From assembly GCA_947175295.1 (NCBI GenBank), contig CAMWMK010000035.1:1-32637 (forward strand): 32,637 bases of DNA, in the 5' to 3' direction. The stretch comes from an uncultured Porphyromonadaceae bacterium. Its GTDB lineage: Bacteria > Bacteroidota > Bacteroidia > Bacteroidales > Muribaculaceae. Of this stretch, positions 9,614-18,034 are shown in pieces (position 1 is the stretch's first letter; the number at the start of each line of letters is the position of its first letter). Under the pieces are notes generated by a model. The model saw only the letters and a program-made list of their open reading frames with translations. It had not been told where the DNA came from and did no database searches. The translations under genes were made by a program, and so were the position numbers.

Positions 9614-11587
9614 ATGGTAAGTGTCAACGACTTGACAATGGAGTTTTCCGCACGTCCGATATTTTCCGACGTGAGTTTCGTCATTAACAAGACTGACAAG
9701 ATCGGCCTGGCTGGGAAAAACGGTGCGGGTAAATCCACTATGCTCAAGATAATAGCCGGACTGCAGCAGCCGACTTCCGGAACTGTCGCTAAACCTTCGG
9801 AAGTCACTATTGGCTATCTTCCACAGCAGATGAAGCTGGCCGATGACACTTCCATCATCAATGAGGCCAGAAAAGCATTCGCCAGGATAGACGAGCATAA
9901 GGCTCGTCTTGAAAATCTTAACGAGCAGCTGGCCTCACGCACCGACTATGAGAGCGATTCATATGCCAGGCTGATAGAAGACATGGAGTATCTCAACGAC
10001 CGTCTTGCAATGGAGGGTGCCGACAATATGGAAGCGGAAGTGGAAAAGACCCTTTTGGGGCTTGGTTTCAGCCGTGAGGATTTCGATCGTCCTACATCGG
10101 AATTCTCCGGTGGTTGGCGCATGCGGGTGGAACTTGCTAAGATCTTGCTCCAGAAACCCGACTTGCTTCTTCTTGATGAGCCGACCAACCATCTTGACAT
10201 CGAATCGATACAATGGCTTGAGCAGTTCCTTCAGACCAAGGCGCGGGCTGTCATGCTTGTCAGCCACGACCGTGCGTTTCTTGACAACGTCACCAAGCGT
10301 ACTATTGAGATTTCCTGTGGTAAAGCCTACGATTATAAGGTCAGCTACACTCCCTATACTGCCTTGAGGAAGGAGCGTGTGGAGCAGCAGATGCGTGCAT
10401 ATGAGAACCAGCAGAAACAGATAGCCGAAATAAAGGCGTTTATAGAGCGTTTCCGATATCAGGCTACCAAAGCGATTCAGGTGCAGAGCCGTATCAAGCA
10501 GCTTGAAAAAATCGTTCCGATAGAAGTCGATGAAGTAGACAACTCTCGGTTGCGCCTTAAGTTCCCTCCCGCACCGCGTTCTGGCGATTTCCCGCTTATC
10601 GTTGAGGATGTTGGTAAGGCGTATGGCGACCATCAGGTGTTTGACCATGCCGATTTTCGTATACGCCGTGGAGAGAAGGTTGCCTTCGTGGGCAAGAACG
10701 GTGAAGGTAAATCCACCCTTGTGAAAGCCATAATGGGAGAGATTGACCATACGGGTACCCTTAAGCTCGGCCATAACGTCAAGATCGGATATTTCGCCCA
10801 GAACCAGGCGCAGCTCCTTGATGAAGACCTTACTGTGTTCGAGACCATAGACAATGTGGCTGTAGGCGATATTCGTCTCAAGATTCGTGATATCCTTGGA
10901 GCTTTTATGTTTGGAGGAGAGGCTTCCGACAAGAAAGTGAAGGTGTTGTCGGGAGGTGAGAAGACTCGCCTTGCGATGATCAAGTTGCTTCTTGAGCCGG
11001 TTAATTTCCTTATACTTGACGAGCCCACCAACCATCTTGACCTGAAGACCAAAGACATTCTTAAGGATGCGATACGCGACTTCGACGGAACAGTGATAGT
11101 CGTGAGCCATGACCGTGATTTCCTTGATGGTCTTGTGGAAAAAGTTTACGAGTTCGGTGGAGGTAAGATTAAGGAAAACCTCGGTGGTATCTATGATTTC
11201 CTGCGTTCGAAAAATCTTGAGAACCTTCGGGACCTTGAACTCACTAAGTCTCCTACTGGGAAACAAACAGAGTTATCCTCTGTTCAGGAATCCAATCCAG
11301 AAACAAGGCAGCAGGATAACTCCGCTTCTCAAATTAGCCCTAAACTATCGTATGCCGAACAGAAAGCTCGGGAAAAGGTAGTGAAGAAAGCTGAGAAGAA
11401 GGTGAAAGATGCTGAAGAGGAAATATCAAGACTTGAAGCCCTTCAAAAGGAGATTGAAGACAAGATAGCTTCAGGAGATACTTCTCAAGAAACCCTCGAC
11501 GCGTATGCAAAGGCCCGGAAAGACCTTGAAAACGGAATGTCTCTATGGGAACTCGCTACGATGGAGCTCGAAGAATTGAAGATGTGA
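9614..11587 (+). CDS. ABC-F family ATPase (Uup/YdiF-like)
   Basis: Soluble protein with two ATP-binding cassettes and no membrane segment, the architecture of the ABC-F ribosome-acting ATPases. First cassette: Walker A GKNGAGKS (34-41), signature SGGW (165-168), Walker B LLLLDEPTNHLD (184-195). An inter-domain linker rich in charged residues follows (about 245-310), then the second cassette: GKNGEGKS (360-367), LSGGEK (445-450), LILDEPTNHLD (466-476). The end (about 580-657) is a strongly charged coiled coil with many K and E, as in Uup and YdiF. It acts most likely in translation; an antibiotic-resistance role cannot be excluded but nothing points to it. It starts 40 bases after pyrG with no terminator between, so it may be cotranscribed. 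Confidence 0.93.
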   Translation: MVSVNDLTMEFSARPIFSDVSFVINKTDKIGLAGKNGAGKSTMLKIIAGLQQPTSGTVAKPSEVTIGYLPQQMKLADDTSIINEARKAFARIDEHKARLENLNEQLASRTDYESDSYARLIEDMEYLNDRLAMEGADNMEAEVEKTLLGLGFSREDFDRPTSEFSGGWRMRVELAKILLQKPDLLLLDEPTNHLDIESIQWLEQFLQTKARAVMLVSHDRAFLDNVTKRTIEISCGKAYDYKVSYTPYTALRKERVEQQMRAYENQQKQIAEIKAFIERFRYQATKAIQVQSRIKQLEKIVPIEVDEVDNSRLRLKFPPAPRSGDFPLIVEDVGKAYGDHQVFDHADFRIRRGEKVAFVGKNGEGKSTLVKAIMGEIDHTGTLKLGHNVKIGYFAQNQAQLLDEDLTVFETIDNVAVGDIRLKIRDILGAFMFGGEASDKKVKVLSGGEKTRLAMIKLLLEPVNFLILDEPTNHLDLKTKDILKDAIRDFDGTVIVVSHDRDFLDGLVEKVYEFGGGKIKENLGGIYDFLRSKNLENLRDLELTKSPTGKQTELSSVQESNPETRQQDNSASQISPKLSYAEQKAREKVVKKAEKKVKDAEEEISRLEALQKEIEDKIASGDTSQETLDAYAKARKDLENGMSLWELATMELEELKM

Positions 11588-11657
11588 CTTTTAATTTGAA
11601 TGATTCTGACCACACATTGCTGAGGACACTGTCCGAAGTATCCAAATCCCCACAAGT

Positions 11658-13619
11658 ATGACTCACGGAGTAAACATAGAAAATCTTGACACGACAGTCT
11701 CTCCTAAAGAAGACTTCTTCCTTTATGCCTGCGGAGGATGGAAAGAAAAGCATCCGCTGACGGCTGAGTATTCACGTTTTGGAATGTTTGACCTTCTACG
11801 CGAAAACGCTCGCGAACAGTTGAAGGATCTGATTGTAAACCTTTCACTGCATGACGACGCCAAGACTGTAGGCACCGTAGCGCAGAAGGTAAGCGACCTC
11901 TATGCCATGGGGCTGGATGAAGAGAGGCTTAATCGGGAAGGGGCCACTCCCCTGCTTCCTATCATCGACAGGATAGCTAATGCTGATGCTTCCAAGATGG
12001 ACGAGCTGCTCGCATGGCAGCACTCAGGAATCGGTGGAAGTTTTTTCGGTACCGGTGTTGGTACGGATGCTATGAACTCCGACATGAATATCCTTCATAT
12101 CGGAGAAGTGGGTCTTGGACTCGGAGACCGCGACTTCTATCTGGAAAAAAACGAGCGTAACGAAGAGATTCTCACTGCCTACCGCAAATACGTGATGCGT
12201 CTGATGGAACTCATAGGATACGACGAGGCTGCTCAGGAGCGCGTATGGAACGCTGTCATCAAGCTTGAAACCGAATTCGCACGCCATAAGATGACACGTG
12301 AAGACCGTAGGGATCCGAGGAAACGCTGCAACATAATGACAATCGAGGAAATAAGGAAGAAGTTCCCGGATTTCAATTGGGACTCTTATTTCAATCTTCT
12401 GGGACTCGAGGAGGTAGACAAGGCGAATATCGTAAATCCCGCATTTACCGAATTCATAACGTCATATATGAAAACCTTGGCACCGCAGGAAATAAAGGAC
12501 TATATGACATTCGAATCTGTCAACGATGCCACAGGACTTCTTAGCGACGACTTCATAAATGCAAGTTTCGATTTCTATGATAGGGTTATGAGCGGTAAGG
12601 AAGAACTTGAACCGAGATGGAAACGTGCTATGAGGATTCCCAACTCCATGCTTGGAGAGGCAGTAGGAAAGCTCTATGTGGAGAAATACTTTCCCGAAGA
12701 GAATAAGGAATACATGATGAAGCTTGTGAAGAACCTAACGAAATCGCTTGGCAAACACATTGAGGAGTTGCCCTGGATGAGCGATGAAACGAAGGCGAAA
12801 GCTCTCGACAAGCTGTCTACTTTCACTGTGAAGATTGGCTATCCCGACAAGTGGAAGGATTATTCCGCCATACATATCGATCCTGCGAAATCTTATTTGG
12901 AAAATGTGCTTGAAGCATCGAAATGGTATGTGAAAGACAACTATTCTAAAATGAACAAACCGGTCGATAAAGAGGAATGGCATATGACTCCACAGACTGT
13001 CAACGCATATTACAATCCGACTACCAATGAAATTTGTTTTCCCGCAGCCATCCTGCAGCCCCCCTACTTTGATCCGAAGGCTGACGATGCGCTCAACTAC
13101 GGTGCGATCGGAGTCGTGATAGGACACGAGATGACCCACGGATTCGACGACAGCGGACGCCAGTTTGATAAGAACGGTAATCTTGCGGAGTGGTGGACGG
13201 ATGAGGATTCCAAACGTTTCAAGGCTCTTGCCGATAAACTTGTGGAACAGTTTGACGCCATCGAAGTGCTTCCGGGTGTCCATGCTAATGGGCGGTTCAC
13301 TCTCGGAGAGAATATTGCCGATCAGGGAGGCCTGAGAGTTGCTCTCACGGCATACCTTGACAGCAACCATGATGAACCGGCTGCAGACATCGACGGATTC
13401 TCTCCGCTCCAGAGGTTCTATATCTCTTATGCCGGTGTATGGGCCGAGAACATCAGGGATGAGGAAATTCAACTCCGTACTAAGACAGATCCCCATTCGC
13501 TGGGCAGTCTTCGCACTAACGCTACTATACGCAATATCGACGAGTTTCACGAAGCCTTCGGTATAGAGCCGGGAGACTCGATGTGGAGGGAAAAAGATGA
13601 GAGGGTTGTGATATGGTGA
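11658..13619 (+). CDS. M13 family metallopeptidase (PepO/neprilysin-like)
   Basis: Zinc endopeptidase or oligopeptidase of the M13 family. The 653 residues begin with the family N-terminus (DTTVSPKEDFFLYACGGW, 11-28). The catalytic core is complete: NAYYNPTTNEICFPAAILQ (449-467), VIGHEMTHGFDD (487-498) with the zinc ligands H490 and H494, and GENIADQGG (550-558) with E551 as third ligand; DPHSLGSLRTN (611-621) carries the conserved histidine. There is no signal peptide and no room for one upstream, so the enzyme is probably cytoplasmic, unlike the exported Porphyromonas PepO. It begins 70 bases after the ABC-F gene and overlaps aroE by 7 bases, indicating an operon. Confidence 0.95.
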   Translation: MTHGVNIENLDTTVSPKEDFFLYACGGWKEKHPLTAEYSRFGMFDLLRENAREQLKDLIVNLSLHDDAKTVGTVAQKVSDLYAMGLDEERLNREGATPLLPIIDRIANADASKMDELLAWQHSGIGGSFFGTGVGTDAMNSDMNILHIGEVGLGLGDRDFYLEKNERNEEILTAYRKYVMRLMELIGYDEAAQERVWNAVIKLETEFARHKMTREDRRDPRKRCNIMTIEEIRKKFPDFNWDSYFNLLGLEEVDKANIVNPAFTEFITSYMKTLAPQEIKDYMTFESVNDATGLLSDDFINASFDFYDRVMSGKEELEPRWKRAMRIPNSMLGEAVGKLYVEKYFPEENKEYMMKLVKNLTKSLGKHIEELPWMSDETKAKALDKLSTFTVKIGYPDKWKDYSAIHIDPAKSYLENVLEASKWYVKDNYSKMNKPVDKEEWHMTPQTVNAYYNPTTNEICFPAAILQPPYFDPKADDALNYGAIGVVIGHEMTHGFDDSGRQFDKNGNLAEWWTDEDSKRFKALADKLVEQFDAIEVLPGVHANGRFTLGENIADQGGLRVALTAYLDSNHDEPAADIDGFSPLQRFYISYAGVWAENIRDEEIQLRTKTDPHSLGSLRTNATIRNIDEFHEAFGIEPGDSMWREKDERVVIW

Positions 13620-14401
13620 GAAGGGAATTCGGGCTTATCGGAAAAGTTCTGGGTCATTCCTTCTCTGCCCGGTATTTCAATGAGAAATTCATGAATGAGG
13701 GTATAGATGCCAGCTATGAACTGTTTCCACTTGAACGCATCGACCTTTTGCCAGGTCTGTTAAACCGGCATACGAAGCTTGATGGCCTTAACGTGACTAT
13801 TCCCTATAAGGTGGAAGTTATCAGCTATCTTGATGCCTTAAGTGAGGAAGCGCGGGAAATCGGTGCGGTCAATGTAATAAAGATCAATCGTGATGAAGAT
13901 GGCCTAATCACCCATCTGAAAGGATTCAACTCCGATGCATATGGCTTTTCGGAGTCGTTTAAGCAGGTGCTCTCATCTGTTGGCGATGTATTGCCTGATG
14001 ATGCCGGGAAAAAACCTATGGCCCTTATTCTCGGTACGGGAGGGGCTTCGAAAGCTGTCGTGTGGTCAATGCGTAAGCTTGGATTTGAAACTCAGCTTGT
14101 AGGCCGTACACATAGAGACGACTGTTTGGCTTATAGTGAACTCACTCCTGAGAAAGTATATCAAGCCAAGGCGGTTGTCAACTGTACTCCGCTGGGGACA
14201 AGTCCTGAAGTCAATGCTGCTCCTCCTTTCCCATATGAATACCTTCATAAAGGTCAGATATGCTTTGATTTGGTCTACAATCCGGCTGAGACGCTTTTCA
14301 TGAGGATTTGTAAGGCCCATGGATGCGTCGTCAGCAACGGTCTGGAGATGCTTCGTCTGCAGGCCGTAGGAGCATGGAAGATCTGGACCGACGGCGCTTA
14401 G
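13613..14401 (+). CDS. aroE: Shikimate dehydrogenase
   Basis: Reduces 3-dehydroshikimate to shikimate in aromatic amino acid synthesis. The 262 residues show the substrate site LGHSFSARYF (13-22), NVTIPYK with the catalytic K66, GFNSDAYGF (104-112) with D108, the nucleotide-binding GTGGASKAV (141-149), NCTPLGT (190-196), DLVYNPAET (219-227) and NGLEMLRLQA (242-251). After the beta strand following the glycine loop it reads VGRT where NADP-dependent AroE often has NRT, so cofactor preference is uncertain. The ATG overlaps the end of the M13 gene (ATGGTGA), which indicates coupled translation. Confidence 0.96.
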   Translation: MVRREFGLIGKVLGHSFSARYFNEKFMNEGIDASYELFPLERIDLLPGLLNRHTKLDGLNVTIPYKVEVISYLDALSEEAREIGAVNVIKINRDEDGLITHLKGFNSDAYGFSESFKQVLSSVGDVLPDDAGKKPMALILGTGGASKAVVWSMRKLGFETQLVGRTHRDDCLAYSELTPEKVYQAKAVVNCTPLGTSPEVNAAPPFPYEYLHKGQICFDLVYNPAETLFMRICKAHGCVVSNGLEMLRLQAVGAWKIWTDGA

Positions 14402-14410
14402 AAGGAAGTC

Positions 14411-15886
14411 ATGTATAAGGGCCCGCTTATCCCGACTCTCGCGTTGGCCGCCGGCATAGGCGGTTCATATCTGTGCGCTATCCCATGGTGGTTTGGAATT
14501 ATTCCGATTGCGTCCGCAGGCGTGATCTATCTGCTTATCCTTAATGCCTCCAAAAATCCAGTTGCCTCGTTCCGTTTAGGCAAATGGCATATGGTGTGGG
14601 TGATTATCCTTTTTGTCGGCATAGGGGTGACCGACGAGGCTCTCAACCGTCCGCTCGACCTTACACAAGCCTTTGGTAATAGTATTCCTGATTCGCTTTA
14701 TTGTGAAGTCACAGGCGTCCTTTCGAAGACCTATGGTGAAAGGATAGATGTCGTCATTGACGGCACCAACGGTGCTAAGGCGAGGATTCGAAGCGGTGTG
14801 ACTGAGGTTTCCCCGGGCGACATCATAAGGATTCCGACTAAGCGACTGAAAGCGGTATCTGCTGACACTACTGAGTTTGGTCTTCGAATTCAGCCCATGA
14901 TGCGGGCAGCCGGCATCATATATACCGGAAGGATAATCCCTAAGAGTATTGTTAAAGTTGGACATAGCAGGTCTCCACGCTATTTCCTCATCAGTTTTCG
15001 GGAGAAAGTCGAGATAGCCATAGAGCGCAGCTGTCTTGATAAGTCGACTGCCGATTTCCTCAATGCCATTCTGATGGGTGATAAATCCGGTCTCGATGAA
15101 AAGACGCGACTCACCTTTGCCAACGGTGGCATGGCCCATATGCTTGCTCTTAGCGGCCTCCACATCGGCATCCTTGCCGGTTTTCTTATCTTTCTGATGT
15201 GGCCCGTCAAACTTGCCGGTAGATACAAATGGAGCTACGCTTTAGCCCTGATTGTACTGTGGTTGTACGTGGCGGTCACAGGTATGGCATATTCTTCCGT
15301 ACGTGCATGCCTTATGACCACATTCGCTTTCATTGGCATTATGGCTGAGAGGAGGAATTGTTCCGGTAATGCGCTTTGTTCTGCATGCCTGCTGATTCTG
15401 CTTGTTGATCCGTTGGCGTTGTTTGATGCCGGATTCCAGTTGAGTGTGGTATGTGTAGGCTCATTGATTGCTTTCGCTTCTCGACTCAATCCTATCGGAC
15501 ATAGGCATCATCCGGTGATTTTCTATATATGTGGGGCGTTGATAGCTACTATGGTGGCTACTGCGGCCTCTTGGGTGCTGACATCTTATTATTTCTCTCA
15601 GATACCGTTGATGTTCCTACCGTCTAATCTACTCATTCTTCCCCTACTTCCGATATATCTCTCTTTAGCATTGATTTTCCTTATCCTGCTCTCCTTTGGA
15701 TGGGAGATTGGATGGATGGGGCTTGTTCTCGACCATGGGTACGGATATATGCTCAAAAGCGTGGATTTGCTTTCATTTGGTAGTGAATTTGTGATTGAAT
15801 ATCAGATACCCCTTTGGGGTGTATTGCTATGGATGGTTATTTTGGCCGGAGGCGCGTATGCAATAAATAGAAAGGAAATTAAATGA
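14411..15886 (+). CDS. ComEC/Rec2 family inner-membrane protein
   Basis: Membrane channel family for DNA uptake in competent bacteria. Residues 1-75 hold the first membrane helices, 95-180 a small soluble beta-rich domain like DUF4131, and from about 210 the Competence domain with AILMGDKSGLDEKTRLTF (219-236) followed by GGMAHMLALSGLHIGIL (239-255), the best conserved segment of the family. About eight further helices follow. At 491 residues it stops after the membrane domain and lacks the C-terminal metallo-beta-lactamase domain of B. subtilis ComEC (776 residues). It begins 9 bases after aroE and overlaps the next gene by four bases (ATGA). Confidence 0.92.
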   Translation: MYKGPLIPTLALAAGIGGSYLCAIPWWFGIIPIASAGVIYLLILNASKNPVASFRLGKWHMVWVIILFVGIGVTDEALNRPLDLTQAFGNSIPDSLYCEVTGVLSKTYGERIDVVIDGTNGAKARIRSGVTEVSPGDIIRIPTKRLKAVSADTTEFGLRIQPMMRAAGIIYTGRIIPKSIVKVGHSRSPRYFLISFREKVEIAIERSCLDKSTADFLNAILMGDKSGLDEKTRLTFANGGMAHMLALSGLHIGILAGFLIFLMWPVKLAGRYKWSYALALIVLWLYVAVTGMAYSSVRACLMTTFAFIGIMAERRNCSGNALCSACLLILLVDPLALFDAGFQLSVVCVGSLIAFASRLNPIGHRHHPVIFYICGALIATMVATAASWVLTSYYFSQIPLMFLPSNLLILPLLPIYLSLALIFLILLSFGWEIGWMGLVLDHGYGYMLKSVDLLSFGSEFVIEYQIPLWGVLLWMVILAGGAYAINRKEIK

Positions 15887-16578
15887 AGGCTACACTTGAT
15901 TTTTTAGAGAAGGGTTTTGATAGATTCAATAATGAGATTTTCTCCGGAGAACTTCCTCGGCCGTTGTTTCATATATCGTCGGCCCGCTCGTTTATGGGGC
16001 AGTTCAAGGTAGAATGTGATAAAGCCCTTTTCAAGCGAGGTAAGGAAACGTACCACCTCACTCTCAGCGACCGATATGACCTTGAGGAGAGAGTGCTTGA
16101 GGATGTGGTGATTCATGAGATGATACACTTTCTGATTCGATATAGGAGGATAAAGGATACATCGAGCCATGGTCCGAGGTTTCGAGAACTGATGAATGAG
16201 ATCAACAATCGTTTTGGACGTCAGGTTACGGTAAGCCATCGTTGCACGAAGGAAGAGCTGGAGGGCGACGATATGAAGGCTCACTCAATAGTGTGCCTGT
16301 GTACTATGACTGATGGAAGGGAATTGGTGTGTCGTGTCTCGCAGAGTAAGGTGTTTGAGATTCATCGCGCTTTTCAGGAGTGGGATAAAGTGGCTGAAGA
16401 GCGATGGTATTGGGTCTATGGTAGTTATTTCAACCGTTATCGGCGTGTGCTTACGCCAAGGCTTTTTTCTGTGGATAAGGAGGGCTTGGATGTTATTGAG
16501 TCAGGCACACGGCTTGAATTTGCTGAAGTGTCTGGAGGAAGGATGATTTTGCGTCCTGCAGGTCGGATAACTCGTTGA
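15883..16578 (+). CDS. SprT-like zinc metalloprotease domain protein
   Basis: A SprT-like protein, a family related to the Spartan proteases that act on DNA-protein crosslinks; the role of the short bacterial members is poorly known. The 231 residues have VIHEMIHFLIRY with the HExxH zinc site (78-82) and the third ligand in SSHGPRF (H96). The region after about residue 130 is beta-rich and has no obvious CxxC zinc pair. Start and stop overlap of ATGA with the ComEC gene implies coupled translation. The last 142 bases are also read in antisense by the convergent DUF4296 gene. Confidence 0.85.
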   Translation: MKATLDFLEKGFDRFNNEIFSGELPRPLFHISSARSFMGQFKVECDKALFKRGKETYHLTLSDRYDLEERVLEDVVIHEMIHFLIRYRRIKDTSSHGPRFRELMNEINNRFGRQVTVSHRCTKEELEGDDMKAHSIVCLCTMTDGRELVCRVSQSKVFEIHRAFQEWDKVAEERWYWVYGSYFNRYRRVLTPRLFSVDKEGLDVIESGTRLEFAEVSGGRMILRPAGRITR

Positions 16579-17321
16579 AATCCTTTTCGATTGAATTCTT
16601 CCCGATTGAAGGGAATATGTGTGAGCTGTACGCTGTCAATGAATACACGCGGACGTGTATGCTCGAAATCCGCTATGGCGAATATCTGCTCCACTTCAAG
16701 AAGGGAGTCGGTCTGTAGTGTCACTTCAACCCATCTCTCGTCGCTTCTGTTCACTTGTTTATATATTTCTGAAGTGCCGTCCGTATAGCCCACTCCGAGT
16801 GTAAGAGTGCGGCTATCTGCCCCATCCACTGCCATTTTCCAAGTCAGTTTGTCGCCTGGTGCGAGTTCGTTTGATGGTATGCTGACTATGATGCCGTCGG
16901 TAAGCGATTTATCGGTAAGTACGTAGTGTCGTCCGTAAGGCCAGAGGTCGGCAGAAGAGCCCTCTTTTTCCGACTCTCCTGCCGCTCTTGCGTATTTCAG
17001 TTGCCTTCTGCTTAGTTCTGCGTCTATTTTCTTATAAAGTTTCGGATACTCATCCATATTGCGGCCATACCAGGCCAATGTGCTGTCCATCTCCTCCGGT
17101 GTCACTCCATGCTGCATGAGGATGCCGCGTCCAAGCAGTTCCCGTTCGCGTCCATGAAGATAGCTGTTGGCGTCGCCCGAACGTTCGTATGCCTCAGCGA
17201 TCTGGATGTCGGCCATTACAGCCACCATTTTGTCTTCGCTGAGAATTCCCTTCGGTCGTTTAGAGCATCCGGTCGCCAATATTGCGAGCAGGATGGTGGT
17301 AGACATGTATTTATTGATCAT
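16437..17321 (-). CDS. DUF4296 lipoprotein
   Basis: A Bacteroidetes lipoprotein of unknown function. The N-terminus has a short hydrophobic stretch and a lipobox LATGC with C19 as the lipidated residue. Residues 25-110 (ILSEDKMVAVMADIQIAEAY onward) match the DUF4296 pattern; residues 130-240 form a beta-rich region that ends in HTRPRVFIDSVQLTHIPF. The last about 50 residues are polar, low in structure and coded opposite the end of the SprT-like gene, so they may be a run-on extension rather than part of a fold. It follows lspA by 18 bases as the last gene of the ddl-ileS-lspA operon; lspA would process this very protein. No terminator is visible after it. Confidence 0.85.
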   Translation of the reverse strand: MINKYMSTTILLAILATGCSKRPKGILSEDKMVAVMADIQIAEAYERSGDANSYLHGRERELLGRGILMQHGVTPEEMDSTLAWYGRNMDEYPKLYKKIDAELSRRQLKYARAAGESEKEGSSADLWPYGRHYVLTDKSLTDGIIVSIPSNELAPGDKLTWKMAVDGADSRTLTLGVGYTDGTSEIYKQVNRSDERWVEVTLQTDSLLEVEQIFAIADFEHTRPRVFIDSVQLTHIPFNREEFNRKGFQRVIRPAGRKIILPPDTSANSSRVPDSITSKPSLSTEKSLGVSTRR

Positions 17322-17339
17322 GGACAGTAACTGAGAATC

Positions 17340-18029
17340 TTATTTCTTTTCGGTTTCGTTTTTCTCCGGCTTGTCGAAGACTTCATTGAAAGCCTTGGAG
17401 CAGTCTGAAGAGAAGAATATTATGAGGAGTGCCACACCTACGCATATGGCTGCATCCGCGATATTGAAGATATACTGGAAGAACTCGTATTCCTTTCCTC
17501 CCAGCCCCGGTATCCATGAGGGCCACGTGAATGAGAAGAAGGGGAAATAGAGCATATCCACCACTCTTCCTTCAAACCATCCTGCATATCCTCCTCCGGC
17601 TGGAAAGAGCACTGCGTGTTCCGGCGGAAAGGGATTGTTGAAGATTTCTCCGTAGAAGACGCAGTCGAAGATATTGCCGGCGGCTCCGGCAGTGATGAGT
17701 GCGCATGCTATGTAGAATCCCTTGCGTAGATTGGTCAGTGAGAGAGTCTTCTTTATAAACCAGATGAAGAATCCGACGGCCGCAATTCTGCCGAACGTCA
17801 GTATGAATTTGTTGAAGAGTTCCATCCCGAAGGCCATTCCGTTGTTTTCGATAAACTTTATCTGAAACCACGGAAACACTTCATATGCCTCGCCAAGATA
17901 GAAGTTGGTCTTGACATAGAACTTCACTGCTTGGTCTATTATGATGATCAGCAGCATCACAATAGTCACCCACCACCCGGTGGAGATCACCTGGTGGCGG
18001 GTGCCGTTACTGATTGAAGTATCGGTCAT
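17340..18029 (-). CDS. lspA: Lipoprotein signal peptidase (signal peptidase II)
   Basis: Inner-membrane aspartyl protease that removes signal peptides from prolipoproteins. The 229 residues hold four hydrophobic segments with family motifs: IIIDQAVKFYVKTNF (29-43), FIENNGMAFGM (59-69), GAAGNIFDCVFYG (115-127) with catalytic D122, and FNIADAAICVGV (188-199) with D192. Between the last two helices there is an insertion of about 40 residues, as is usual for Bacteroidetes LspA and absent from the 164-residue E. coli enzyme. It begins 5 bases after the ileS stop. Confidence 0.96.
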   Translation of the reverse strand: MTDTSISNGTRHQVISTGWWVTIVMLLIIIIDQAVKFYVKTNFYLGEAYEVFPWFQIKFIENNGMAFGMELFNKFILTFGRIAAVGFFIWFIKKTLSLTNLRKGFYIACALITAGAAGNIFDCVFYGEIFNNPFPPEHAVLFPAGGGYAGWFEGRVVDMLYFPFFSFTWPSWIPGLGGKEYEFFQYIFNIADAAICVGVALLIIFFSSDCSKAFNEVFDKPEKNETEKK

Positions 18030-18034
18030 ATCCT

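Noticed and set aside
9959..11266. Open frame of 435 codons on the minus strand opposite the ABC-F gene
   Set aside because: It is antisense to a gene with complete motifs in both cassettes and has no family features of its own.
12735..13550. Open frame of 271 codons on the minus strand opposite the M13 peptidase gene
   Set aside because: It is a shadow of the peptidase, covering the HEMTH and GENIAD regions in antisense, with no plausible protein character.
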